Assembly (NCBI GenBank): GCA_003024985.2
Contig: PXIH01S0021921.1
From: Euperipatoides rowelli
Taxonomy: Eukaryota > Onychophora > Udeonychophora > Euonychophora > Peripatopsidae
Direction: 5' to 3' (one strand)
Length of the DNA: 12,341 nucleotides
Under the pieces are notes generated by a model, which did no database searches, was not told the DNA's origin, and worked only from the letters and a program-made list of their open reading frames with translations. This document shows positions 1 through 8,863 of this stretch, piece after piece. The translations under genes and the position numbers were made by a program. The number at the start of each line of letters is the position of its first letter. Position 1 is the first letter of the stretch.

Positions 1-51
1 TGTTTTTTTTTTGTAATGTTTTAACATGTAAATAGAGGTATGTTCAACTTG

Positions 52-441
52 TATTAAAGGTCATTTTGATTTTTTTAAAAAAACAAATTGGACCATAATA
101 GCACAAAAGATGAATTTGATTATGATTTTTTACAAGTATTTAAACAGTTAGTCCATATGATTTCCAGCTTTAAGCTGACAAATATAGCAAATATTCTATA
201 GTTAAGTATAACAAGCTCTACTCATTTATGAACAATGAAGTTGCAAAATATCTCCCCTGGTGTATACAGTGAACAATGTTGTTGTAAGGAGGAGGAACTA
301 AAGCAATTATTTTAAAAATTGAATTGTAATTAACTATTTTTTTTTATTTTTTTTCTGTTGGATATTTTTTTTAGTAAAAATCTTTGAAAATCAATAATTA
401 AAAAAAATATAATAAAAATCCGTTACATTTGACCTTTAATA
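52..441. mobile_element. 390-bp inverted-repeat element with TATTAAAGGTCA ends (MITE-like)
   Basis: The segment starts TATTAAAGGTCA (52-63) and ends with its exact reverse complement TGACCTTTAATA (430-441), a 12-bp perfect terminal inverted repeat. There is no coding capacity, which fits a non-autonomous DNA transposon. The outermost bases are compatible with either a TA or a TTAA target duplication, so the superfamily cannot be settled; TTAA would fit piggyBac-type insertion. The last about 120 bp (320-441) recur in inverted orientation at 11374-11493, and a more diverged relative starts at 3223. These relatives support a dispersed repeat family. It sits in the last ESS2 intron. Element borders are inferred. 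Confidence 0.6.
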
Positions 442-2500
442 GACATATTTTGTTTATTGTTGCACATAAACGCATTTGCAGTAATACATCGGTAACCAAA
501 TGAAGTTTGAATTTTAATAATGTTAAATTCGTGTTGAAAACTCTTTAAAATTAATATGTTCTTCCTATAAAACGAATTATTTGTCAAATTTCTTTTCAAG
601 AACAGAAGAAATTAATTCCTGGGAATATTTAGTCTATCACCGATGTCAGAGCCTCGCAATGTAGACTAATAGTTCATGTTTCAACATCATTAACGGCTTC
701 ATTATGAGAGCCCGCCACAAACACAAAAAAAACTTCACCTTAAAACAGAATCATAAAAAAAAAGTCTTCATAAGATAATAACAGGACTTATAAACTTAAT
801 ATGATAATTAAAACGCTATTAATCAAATATAAACAAAATTACCAAACATTTATAAGACCAAATATTACTAAAGTTGTTCGGGTACTCAAGCGCACAGCCT
901 CAATAAAAAAATTTGAGTAGATAAACAAATTGCAGCAACGGTTTGTGCATACAATCTTTAGTTCATAAGATGTTAAATCGTTATCACAAAGGTAATTCTC
1001 GGAACCCTGTATAGCCAATAGCTTTGCTATTAATCCTTGAAGTACATAACATTTAGGTAACTTTTATACTATTTGAAATATTTTGTTGTTAAGTCTGATA
1101 ATATAGTTGTTAAATAAAGTTTATATAGTCAAATATATTGTTCTTGCATTTTCTAAATTTTATAATCAGATAAATAGACCTAGTAATCTTGCATAAGCTT
1201 TATATCACTATATTGAGCCATACATTTTAATTGAAAATTCAGTCTATTTAATCATTGAAGAAAAGTCTCACTGTAAAGGCTCAAATGCAATAAATTTATT
1301 TGTTTAAAGTAAACCTGTTCTAAAACTTCTGCGCTGTGCTTTTGTCAATTATAAATTGAGTATTCTGACAAAGTCTTAATTTTTTTATAATTTTAAAGTT
1401 CTGTTTACACTTTTAAAGTTTTTCTTTCAAAACAGTGATGGGTTAGTCATGCAGTCATTCTGCATATGTTCATTAGTTCATACACTATATAAATGGTCCT
1501 AGCAGTTGCATATATTGTTTTGACTGCAATGATTAATCCTGTCATAATAGTGGCTTACCGTACTACTTTCTTGTCAGCATTTTTATATGACTATTTACTT
1601 TGGGAAAATTAAGTAATTTAGCACTAATTGAAATTATTTAAAATAATATTTATTAATTTTGATCGTAGATTCCTCTCATATTGTTAGATACAAAACAGAT
1701 CAATGGTGCTGGCAGAAACAAAGCTAAAATGCAGTATATTATGCGTAAAAAATCTATCGGAACTGGAATTTTAGATTGGTTTAAATTTTATAAAATCATA
1801 ATTACATTTTAAAACAAAATATCTCAATTGTATGCTATTATCATTGGATTTTTTTAGATTACTTTTATATTTAATGCAAAAATTATTTGCCATATTTTTA
1901 AAAAATTTATTCACCTATCAGATTTGTCCTTGCTTGCTCTTTACCATAAAAATATACCGATGTACTGTATAAATGTGACTGTATCCAGTCACACTTATGC
2001 ATGCAGTATGAATGCTTACAGTAGGCATTTCTTTTACAATGTGGCAATCACTAGAATATCGCACTGGTATTGTGCAGCTATATCCCTAGTAAATCATACT
2101 CTATTCAACTTACGCCAGCTTTGTTCATTTACAGTGTCTGTATTCAAATATTTTGTTTCTTTTTAAATTTTTTGTCCAATGTCTTATTAAGCGTAATGTA
2201 ACTTAATTGGTATCTAATTTTGAATAAACTCAAATCTAAAATATCCGTTTATAAATTTAATGATAAAATCATGCAATTATTGACTAAAAAAACAGGGCTT
2301 AAAATTTAGAAAATTTTTAGTTTTTTTTCTTTCAGAAATTGAGATTATTATGGCAAGTTTATGGATGCTTTGTCTTTTGCACTACTTTAAACTAATTTTT
2401 TCATGATTGACAACTAATTTATGATACTGAAATTGTAAGCCTTCATAAATATTATAGAATTAAGTATTATTTGTATATTTTTTAAATTTCCTAAAAATTG

Positions 2501-2519
2501 TCTTTTAATTGTTTTTCAG
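2501..2519 (+). promoter_or_regulatory. 3' splice site (polypyrimidine tract and AG) of the last ESS2 intron
   Basis: A T-rich tract (TCTTTTAATTGTTTTTCAG) ends in CAG directly before the conserved ESS2 coding sequence. A CTAAAA at about 2491 lies a suitable distance upstream and may be the branch point, but that is a guess. The AG at 2518-2519 is the last one before clear family homology begins. Confidence 0.85.
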
Positions 2520-2832
2520 CCCCTCTCTGAGGTTAGGTTCACAAAGCCATTTAGACCGTCTAAGTGTGATGTCTCCTGCCGCTCAACGCTTGGCTAGCAC
2601 TAAACTAGGAGTACGATTGGGTACAGACAAGGCTTTAAGAGCAAGTTATACTCCATCTCCTCAAAGGAAATCTTTTCAGGATAAATCGCCACTTTTACGA
2701 TCAACGCCTAGCAGAATCTCACAGTCTAAAACTCCCAAGAAAATTGCTCAAGAGGCAATATCTCTAACAGACAATTTATTAAATCTGCCTAAAAGATCAA
2801 AAGCAGCTGATTTCTTTGAAGGAAAAGCATAG
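2520..2832 (+). CDS. ESS2: ESS2 (DGCR14/Es2) splicing factor, terminal coding exon (partial gene)
   Basis: This exon encodes the last 103 residues of an ESS2/DGCR14-family protein plus the final base of a split codon. ESS2 is a conserved nuclear protein that co-purifies with spliceosomal C complexes. Visible hallmarks, counted from the first full codon (CCC at 2521), are MSPAAQRL at about residues 17-24, TDKALRASYTPSP at 35-47, a Ser/Thr-Pro and Lys-rich stretch at about 45-75, ISLTDNLLNLP at 80-90 and KRSKAADFF at 91-99. The protein ends EGKA and then TAG. The ALRASYTPSP block and the closing TDNLLxLP...KAxDFF block are how I recognise the family. Members usually have about 400-500 residues, so roughly the last fifth is here. 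The exon starts at 2520 because a pyrimidine-rich acceptor ending TTTTTCAG precedes it and the frame is open from there. Nearby in-frame TTG/ATG codons are not the real start. The intron interrupts the codon after its second base. No frameshift or early stop is seen. Confidence in the family is high; the exact exon start is inferred. Confidence 0.93.
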
Positions 2833-3000
2833 TTGATTGGAATATATTCTGAACATATCAAATTTGCTAAGAAATGCAAAGACTTTTACTCTTCCTCTAC
2901 ATAAATATGTAGGACAATGAAGACAATGATGTAAATAATTCTTATAAGTTCAGAGTTTTTATTATTGAAATAAATTTGAAATGAATTTTTATTTCATGCA
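2833..3000 (+). other. ESS2 3' untranslated region
   Basis: AT-rich sequence from the TAG stop to about 25 bases past the first AATAAA. No open frame continues. The true cleavage site cannot be read from DNA; the TG/T-rich sequence at about 2986-3012 fits a downstream element. Alternative 3' ends using AATAAA at 3052-3057 or 3100-3105 are possible. Confidence 0.6.
2969..2974 (+). terminator. Polyadenylation signal AATAAA, likely for ESS2
   Basis: The first canonical AATAAA after the ESS2 stop codon, about 137 bases downstream, with a T/TG-rich sequence after it. AATAAA is common by chance in such AT-rich DNA, so the support is its position. Two further AATAAA hexamers follow at 3052 and 3100. 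Confidence 0.6.
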
Positions 3001-3222
3001 TGTTGATTATTTATGAATTCAGAATGACATGCCAAATTAAAAATCTAAGAAAATAAATTGAGCATTACAAAAATAGATAAATTGAAGGATACAAAAATGA
3101 ATAAACAATAGAAAAATATATAATAGAATTATACCTGTATATTACTGTAAAATTTACAGATTAAATTATGAATTATTTCTTCATAATTTAGTAAATGATT
3201 CAATTAAATCAAGTTGAATTGA

Positions 3223-3297
3223 TTTAAAGGTCACACAACATGGATTTTTAAATTTGTTTTTGTTTATTTTCAAAGAAAATCATTAAAAAAATTCTCC
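3223..3297. repeat. Diverged copy of the AAAGGTCA-ended repeat
   Basis: TTTAAAGGTCA is followed by a GGATTTTT motif, a T-rich stretch, TTTTCAAAGAAAA and ATTAAAAAAATTCTCC. The order and spacing match the reverse complement of 360-441, with more substitutions (ACACAACATGG here against AATGTAACGG there). I cannot find its other end. Interior beyond 3300 is unrelated to the 52-441 element. Confidence 0.45.
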
Positions 3298-4412
3298 TTT
3301 GCTGAAAAAAAAAATTATGTAAAAATCAGCTTCATAAGTTACAGTAGCGCCTTCCCTTAAAAACAGTAGTGCTAACAGTATTCACTAGATAAAGCTAATT
3401 TTAAGGAATGGTATTTCCTTCAAAACTGAATCCAATAATTCATGAAACCAAAAGATGACACTCGGTGAATGTCACGTCAAATATGCTGTGTAGTGAAACG
3501 ATTGTTTTTATAGTAATCCGTTCAGATAAACTTGCTTGGCAAACATTAGTAAAATTTGAAAATATAGTGGCTGGAAATCTACTAGTGTGCCGTTCGCTAA
3601 TGCTTATACACACACTAACCAATTATATGGTTTTAAGGAAACACCTGGCATATTTTATAGTTCAATCTGTAGTTTAAATTAAACAAAATTATTTCTAAAT
3701 TGCTGGTAACATGTAGAGTTCAAATTTAATGGAAAAACAAATTGTTGAAATATATTTTATTTATATTTCAACTGTGTTCATATAAATTAAACTAATTTAT
3801 ATTTTTTAAAATACAAGCTGATTAAAAATGTACCGTAAGTTACAATATTTTTTTCTTTCTAGTTGAACAAAATATTTTATTATTGTTTTGTTGTATCTTT
3901 GTGTGGCAGTCACTGAAGAATCGCATATACTATACATAACCAGTCATTATATTCCATGAAATTTGATCTTGATTTCGAGTTTGCTTTCAGTTCTGATTTT
4001 TGCCTGTTTCAGCTGAAAATTTTAAAACATGCTCACAAAAATTAAACTCTGACAACTTTAAGCAAACTTAAAAAACTGTCTACACTGAATCCAAGTAAAC
4101 ATGTGCTGCCAATTGTATTAAGGAAGGGGGGAGGAGCACTTGACTCCCTGGAAAAAAAAAACTTTTTTTTTTATATGTGAAAATAATCAAAAATATTTTT
4201 TAAAAAATACTCATGACATGCTGAGATGTGGTTATAAATAAATATTGACAGAACTGACATAAGAAAAGATTATCAAAATGTCCACACAAACCAAAAAAAA
4301 AAATTAAAATATTTACAAACAAAAATATAAATTTTTTGACCCTTCACCCCTCCCTGAATTTGTTTCGTGGATGCCCTTATGTGTTGCGCTTTCCATAAGG
4401 AATAAATAAACT
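3298..4412. other. Intergenic, no gene seen
   Basis: A less AT-rich patch at about 3450-3640 is open for 60-70 codons on both strands, but neither translation resembles a protein I know, and codon-like bias is not apparent. Elsewhere there are homopolymer tracts and a G-rich run near 4125-4135 (GGAAGGGGGGAGGAG). A C-rich stretch at 4340-4355 (CCCTTCACCCCTCCCTG) and a small perfect hairpin at 4375-4400 (7-bp stem, CCTTATG/CATAAGG) may belong to old repeats. Confidence 0.5.
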
Positions 4413-4490
4413 GGGATTCGAACTAATTTTGTTCTCCAGATGTCATTAGTCACTAAAATGTTAAGGGCTCCACACGCTAACATTTTACTA
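4413..4490 (-). repeat. Possible tRNA-derived SINE relic (A-box and B-box-like motifs)
   Basis: On the minus strand the sequence has TTAGCGTGTGG (4480-4470), close to a pol III A box, and downstream GTTCGAATCCC (4423-4413), an almost perfect B box/T-loop motif. The gap between them is 46 bases, as expected only for a tRNA with a long variable arm or for a SINE head. The T-arm stem does not pair well and no acceptor stem closes, so it is not a functional tRNA gene. The upper part also forms a 10-bp perfect stem (4454-4463 with 4478-4487), which may be an alternative explanation. Confidence 0.3.
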
Positions 4491-5119
4491 AATAAAACTC
4501 AAATCAATTTTGTTAGTTCTAACTTCTAATCACTCGAAAACATAGCCTTAACCTGTGCCCTCTGGTTTCCTTGTTTGAGGCATGTTTTTTTTTTTCATCT
4601 AATGGCATGCTAGGTTTTTTCCAGCTACTATAAGTCTACTGGTTTCATTATTTTGAGGGGCTGGTTTTCAACCACAAACAAGACACTCTTATAGGCACTA
4701 CTTACAGTATATACTACATATGACAAGCTGCAACATGTACTATGCAAACTTCTGTTGAGAGTTTACACTGCTCGGATTTTGTCTCAACATTATAGCAGGT
4801 GAATGTAGGCTATCAATATTCATAATAATAAGGGCAAATTATTACAATTTAGGGATTGTAGGAACTGAAAAATTCAGTGAAGGATTCAATTATTATTTTA
4901 GCAAATACCAATCTTTATAGAACAATTATTGCAAAATTCAAATTGCTTTTTTGGGGCTTTTATTTTATTGAGATTTTTTAGCTCCATAATCTGTTAGTTA
5001 TTTTGTAGTAAATAAATGGTGCAGTCTTATGTTTGCTTTGGCTACATATAGATGGTGCTGTAATCACTTAACTTTTCTATATTACAGTAGATGTACAGTA
5101 TATAGACATTAATGTCCAT
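4491..5119. other. Intergenic, no gene seen
   Basis: AT-rich DNA without open frames of interest. It holds three TACAGTA heptamers (4703, 5083, 5094) and a 12-bp perfect palindrome GACATTAATGTC at 5105-5116, just before the A/T-rich block. Confidence 0.5.
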
Positions 5120-5168
5120 CTTAAAAAAAAAAAAAAAATTTGAAAAAGAATAAAAAATTTTTTTTTTN
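5120..5168. repeat. A/T-rich 48-bp block, copy 1, ending in N
   Basis: CTT, 16 A, TTTG, AAAAAGAAT, 6 A and 10 T, followed immediately by an undetermined base at 5168. The block recurs at 7730-7776 with a single A fewer, while its flanks there are unrelated. Both copies touch an N, which makes a gap-filling or consensus artefact plausible. Confidence 0.8.
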
Positions 5169-5174
5169 TATATT

Positions 5175-5317
5175 GGAATCTTTGTAATATTGAAATTCGT
5201 TCTAATGAGAATATTTTAACCTTGATCTTATGGGAAATCTGCAGGGGATAAAATATTTTTTTGATCTACTGGAATTTTCGTTGTAATGGCTTTCATGGTA
5301 AAGAGCTTTTACCTGTA
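5175..5317. mobile_element. Pogo/Tigger-like DNA transposon relic (right end at 5315)
   Basis: The right edge CTTTTACCTGTA (5306-5317) is the exact reverse complement of the 12-base end TACAGGTAAAAG at 11771-11782. Inside are repeated CGTT-type motifs, TTGAAATTCGTTCTAATGAG (about 5190-5209) and GGAATTTTCGTTGTAATGG (5271-5289). A CTGCAGGGG motif at 5239-5247 is shared with the 11.8-kb copy. Termini beginning CAG next to a TA target, with internal TTCGTTATA...GAAATTTCGTT repeats, are what I know from pogo/Tigger-like elements of many invertebrates. There is no transposase frame, so it is non-autonomous or decayed. The left end is not identified and may be lost in the block ending at the N (5168). 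Confidence 0.55.
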
Positions 5318-5638
5318 TTGCAATTGTGTGGATTTCTCTTGAATAATTTAAAAAGTAATTGAACATGTTAAAATGAAGAGAGCCGTTACATGTGACTAGG
5401 GTTGCAACATGTTGAGATGCTCAATGTAAGATAAATTGACAACCAAAAAAAAAAAGGTTAATTAATTAAAATTGCATGTTTATTTCTAAAATGCATTTCC
5501 ATAAAACTGTATCGATTCGTAGAAAGCTGCTTTGGTGAGTTTTTATAATTCCAAGGGCGACTATAGCTCTTCCCGTTGTGACCAAAAATTGAAGTTTATA
5601 GTAAAATGAAACTTTTTTTTTTGTTGGAGGAAAATATT
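5318..5638. other. Intergenic, no gene seen
   Basis: Mixed AT-rich sequence. CCGTTACATGTGAC at 5383-5396 resembles the CCGTTACATTTGAC next to the 430-441 repeat end and may be a scrap of that family. ACTAGGGTT at 5397-5405 recurs near 7491. No coding or RNA gene recognised. Confidence 0.45.
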
Positions 5639-5686
5639 GTTGCCAACAAAGATTTTTATACTGTTGTCAACGAAGATTTTTATTGT
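5639..5686. repeat. 24-bp tandem duplication
   Basis: Two adjacent 24-base units (5639-5662 and 5663-5686), each built as GTTG(C/T)CAAC(A/G)AAGATTTTTAT plus three or four bases, agree at 20 of 24 positions. A partial third unit (GTTCACAAA) may follow. It lies just outside the left arm of the foldback element. Confidence 0.8.
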
Positions 5687-5710
5687 GTTCACAAAATCCT
5701 GTATGTGCGT

Positions 5711-6193
5711 TCAACAAATCTACTTTTCAGAAGCCATTAAATGTGTGACATTTTGTTCTTTTTGTCTATAATTTTTTAAAATGACAAATTTTAAACATCT
5801 TTTTTTTTTTTTTTTTGTTTATGTAAAGTAGGACGTAAGACATCTATCATAAATGTAGGACGTGTAACAACCCAACATGTGCAGTTTAATCCTTCAAAGA
5901 CCAATCAGATTGTATATAAGCTCACTAGCAACAATAGTTTCAAAATTTTTTTTTTTAAAGTCTTAACCTTCACCCAATTCTAAACTTTAACTCCTACTAC
6001 ATATAAATAACTTTGCCAAACCCTATGATAATCAAGAGGTTTAATAATTATGCCCAACACCATGATAATTAAGCGGAATAATTTATTGGAAAATTTACTA
6101 AAATTTTGTCACGCCCCTATGGTTCTATTGTGATTGGATTGTAAGGCTCAAAATGTCACACATTTAATGGCTTCTGAAAAGTAGATTTGTTGA
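5711..6193. mobile_element. 483-bp foldback/MITE-like element with perfect 45-bp inverted repeats
   Basis: The left arm at 5711-5755 (starting TCAACAAATCTAC) is the exact reverse complement of the right arm at 6149-6193 (ending GATTTGTTGA). I checked it base by base and found no mismatch over 45 positions. The 393-bp interior has no open frame. It contains a 17-base T run near 5800-5816, two TAGGACGT motifs (about 5829 and 5857) and a 36-37-bp tandem pair at 6015-6087. A weaker second inverted tier has CCAATCA at 5901-5907 facing TGATTGG at 6131-6137. No clear target duplication is visible outside the arms. A non-autonomous DNA transposon is likely; a simple inverted duplication is the alternative. 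Confidence 0.65.
6015..6087. repeat. 36-37-bp imperfect tandem duplication inside the foldback element
   Basis: Unit 6015-6051 and unit 6052-6087 share the core ATGATAAT(C/T)AAG(A/C)GG and the following AATAATT(A/T)ATT, with one single-base gap. By eye about three quarters of positions agree. Confidence 0.6.
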
Positions 6194-7489
6194 TCTGGTT
6201 TGACTTGTATTTGTATACTGTGATTCTGATTGTGTAATTGTCTTAATTTCATACTTCAATCCATTTTCTTTGTATAAGTGACAGTTTAACACATGGATAT
6301 AAAATTTTTAAAACCTCAGAATAAAATAAAACAAAGTAGACTTACATAATGCATTATTTATCAATCAGTTTATATAAAAAAAATAGAAGTAGCCTGTTGA
6401 AATTTTTTAAAAAAGAAAATAGATTTTAGAAATTTAAATCATCATGAAAACATCCTGAAAGTATGAAATTAATTTACAAATCTTTAAATACTGAATACAA
6501 TTACAAATTATTTCATTAAAATGTTTTGTCAAATCGAGTTATTTTAATAATTAGTAGTACGGTAATTGAATGATTAAGTTTGAACAGTATTATACAGTAA
6601 TCAAAAAATTTATGCAATTACTTATTCATAGTTTTAATTGCTAATAACTGACAATTTTCTTCATTTGATTCTAAAATCATTTACACAATTTTTATATTCA
6701 ATTCAAAATAGAAAATATGTCAGTAAATAATCACTGAATAAATTACTTTCAGATAATGAACAATAAAATTTAATATACCTACATCTGGAATTTTTTTCAA
6801 ATTTTTTTTTTGTATTGATTTAAATTCTATTTTATTTTATAAAGGATTTTTTATGTTAGAGTAAAATGATTATTTTATTACTACTGCTTGAATTCTTTTC
6901 CACAAATTATATGAGTGGATTTATTTAAAATTTTGTATAGTAAAGCTTTTGTAATCATGGCTACAGCAGCCATCTTTCTTTAATTTTATAAAAAAAAAAA
7001 AAAAATTAACAATAGAGGGGGTAGGTTGGTATTTTGTTTTTGCCACCTCCATACTATTTTGGAAAATTAACTTTTTTTAAATTATTATTTAAACCCCAAT
7101 AAACAAAATGATACTACAAAGCCTCTGTCAAAACATAATTGAGAATATATTTTTCATTTTATTTTAATACTAGCTTAGTAACAATCAAACAAAAATATTT
7201 ATATATTTTTTTTTAATCAAAACAAAAACTATTCTACAAATTTTAAAGTAGTTATTATTTTTTGTTCAATTCTAATAAAAACAATTTAGCTTATGTTGAT
7301 TTATGGTATTCAAATTAAGGAAAAAAAATTATCTAGATTAGAACTTGAGCATATTATTTTAAAATATTTCAGATAATGCTCTAAATGCAAAATTATTCTA
7401 ATTTAGAAATGCATTTAACATACAATTTTAGATTTTTAAGTATTCTTAATTTTTTAGTAATTTATAAAGACTTTACAAATTGAAATGCA
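6194..7489. other. Intergenic AT-rich DNA, no gene seen
   Basis: Very AT-rich throughout, with a 16-base A run near 6990-7005. The only local structures noted are a 6-bp perfect hairpin ATGGCT/AGCCAT at 6957-6973, whose right arm GCAGCCATCTT resembles a YY1-type site, and a TACGGTA at 6559. Neither is strong evidence of function. Confidence 0.5.
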
Positions 7490-7728
7490 ACTAGGGTTAC
7501 CATATTTCAATTTCCAAAAAGAGGGTACTTGGACTTTTTGAACTAAACCCCTCCCCCTCTAAAAATTTTATATCACTTGCACTAAATTGAGTTACTGTGT
7601 CGCCGGTGGGTGGTAAGGAAGTTTTGCCATCAAGTAACTTCACAAGTTTGACTTTTTAAAATATGCTTTTGAATTTACTTTTGAATTCCATCTCTAAACA
7701 TGTTTTTTTACCCCCCCTCCCCCTCTAA
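7490..7728. repeat. Possible decayed transposon with duplicated C-rich motif
   Basis: The segment opens ACTAGGGTTACCATATTTC, followed by CCAAAAAGAGGGTACTTGG, a style seen at the ends of several invertebrate DNA transposons. I cannot assign a family. The 15-base motif CCCCTCCCCCTCTAA occurs at 7548-7562 and again at 7714-7728. Its GC content is above the surroundings. No open frame and no inverted partner were found. The second motif copy stops at the N at 7729. Confidence 0.3.
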
Positions 7729-7729
7729 N

Positions 7730-7776
7730 CTTAAAAAAAAAAAAAAATTTGAAAAAGAATAAAAAATTTTTTTTTT
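7730..7776. repeat. A/T-rich 47-bp block, copy 2, directly after N
   Basis: CTT, 15 A, TTTG, AAAAAGAAT, 6 A and 10 T, preceded by an N at 7729. Identical to 5120-5167 except for one A in the homopolymer. Flanking sequence is not shared. Confidence 0.8.
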
Positions 7777-8863
7777 CAATATATTTGAGAATTGGTACCA
7801 AGGAAATATTTCAGTCATGGGATAAGCCTACTTGGTAAAAAAAAAAGTTTAAACCACTTAGAGATTGCTATATTTTTTATGCACAGTTGTATTTTTATAA
7901 TGTTGGGCTGTCATATTGGAACGATACAGTAGGAGATGTATGGAGCTCCACATTTTTTTACTTAAAATTAAGATAATTTTATATATTTTGAAGGAAATTT
8001 GTTTTAATTGAATTCTAAATCTATTTTTGTTTGGTTGAATTTATTTGGTAAATTTCATGTTTTTTTTTAGTGTTTTTAGATTTTATTGTAGGTCCAGTAT
8101 AGGCAGTCATTTTTTGGTCCTGTGTTACCTTATAATAGATTTTTTTTTTTCTTTAGAATTTTATTTCTGGTATATATTTTATGATACTAAATAGTAATTA
8201 TATGTAATTAATTTTTAATTATTTTAATTAATTCAAAAGTTAAAATTTTCTAGCATAGAAGCTTTTAACATACAGTAGTACTGTATTATAGTAGCTAAGC
8301 TAGAACTGCGCATTGCAAGTATAGGAAAAGGTTATTATTGTATTTTTTCACTGCTACGATTATCCATCAAAATTTTTCAATAACTTTATTTATTGATGCT
8401 AGTAATACTGTATAATCAATTTTTTTTTAAATTTAAACAAAAATGTCTTGTTTTTAGAGTACAGTAGTGTTATTTTTAACATAGGCAATATAGAGAATAC
8501 AATTTTTATGTTTTAAAGTTTAGTTCATTTATGCTTTATTTTGCTTTTAGTTTTATTATATAAAGTTGATATGGCCTTTGACCTTTCATTAAAACCTATA
8601 TTTGTAATTGTCAGAATAACAATTTGAATTATATGTTAAATTTAAGATTAATTGTTTTAACATTGGAGGCTTCTAGCCATAGGCATGTTTGATATCTTCT
8701 TACCTATTGGTGATTAATTTTCAAATGGTTTCTTTAGTTGTTTTAAAAAAAATTACAGTTGTTTATAACAAATTTATCTATGATTGCCAATTAAATTTTT
8801 TTATAATTTTGATACTAGGAGCCTAGCAAGTTCCCATACCCTAGGCTCTCACCCTACCCCATT
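7777..8863. other. Intergenic, no gene seen
   Basis: AT-rich DNA without credible open frames. TTTGACCTTTCATTAA at about 8578-8593 could be a scrap of the AAAGGTCA-type ends in reverse. Five TAC[A/T]GTA heptamers fall here (7925, 8271, 8279, 8406, 8460). A less AT-rich, C-rich patch (8820-8862, CCCATACCCTAGGCTC) precedes the microsatellite. Confidence 0.5.

Larger units (their letters stand above)
1..2519 (+). other. Last intron of ESS2 (3' part), no coding exon recognised
   Basis: AT-rich non-coding sequence upstream of the ESS2 acceptor. I looked for the preceding conserved ESS2 segments (the Pro-rich and Lys/Ala-rich region before MSPA) on the + strand and found none, so the previous exon probably lies outside the window and the intron exceeds 2.5 kb. 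It contains an inverted-repeat element (52-441). A somewhat less AT-rich patch at about 600-740 has only short open frames unlike ESS2. A stem-loop lies near 1966-2011. An 80-codon open frame at 1924-2166 does not resemble ESS2 and is not called. Confidence 0.7.

Noticed and set aside
1924-2166. 80-codon + strand open frame in the intron
   Set aside because: It starts at a non-ATG codon, has no recognisable motif or ESS2 similarity, lacks splice context, and contains the stem-loop. It is probably chance.
3440-3677. Open frames of 60 and 70 codons on opposite strands over the same DNA
   Set aside because: Both strands are open over the same patch, neither translation is recognisable, and the region lies beside an old repeat. 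A locally less AT-rich stretch explains it.
4413-4490. Functional tRNA gene
   Set aside because: The boxes are present, but the T stem pairs poorly and no acceptor stem closes, so only a relic is considered.
5639-5686. CRISPR-like direct repeats
   Set aside because: There are only two adjoining imperfect units with no spacers. It is a simple tandem duplication.
6957-6973. Hairpin ATGGCT/AGCCAT followed by T-rich sequence as a bacterial-type terminator
   Set aside because: The context is clearly eukaryotic intergenic DNA and the stem is only 6 bp.
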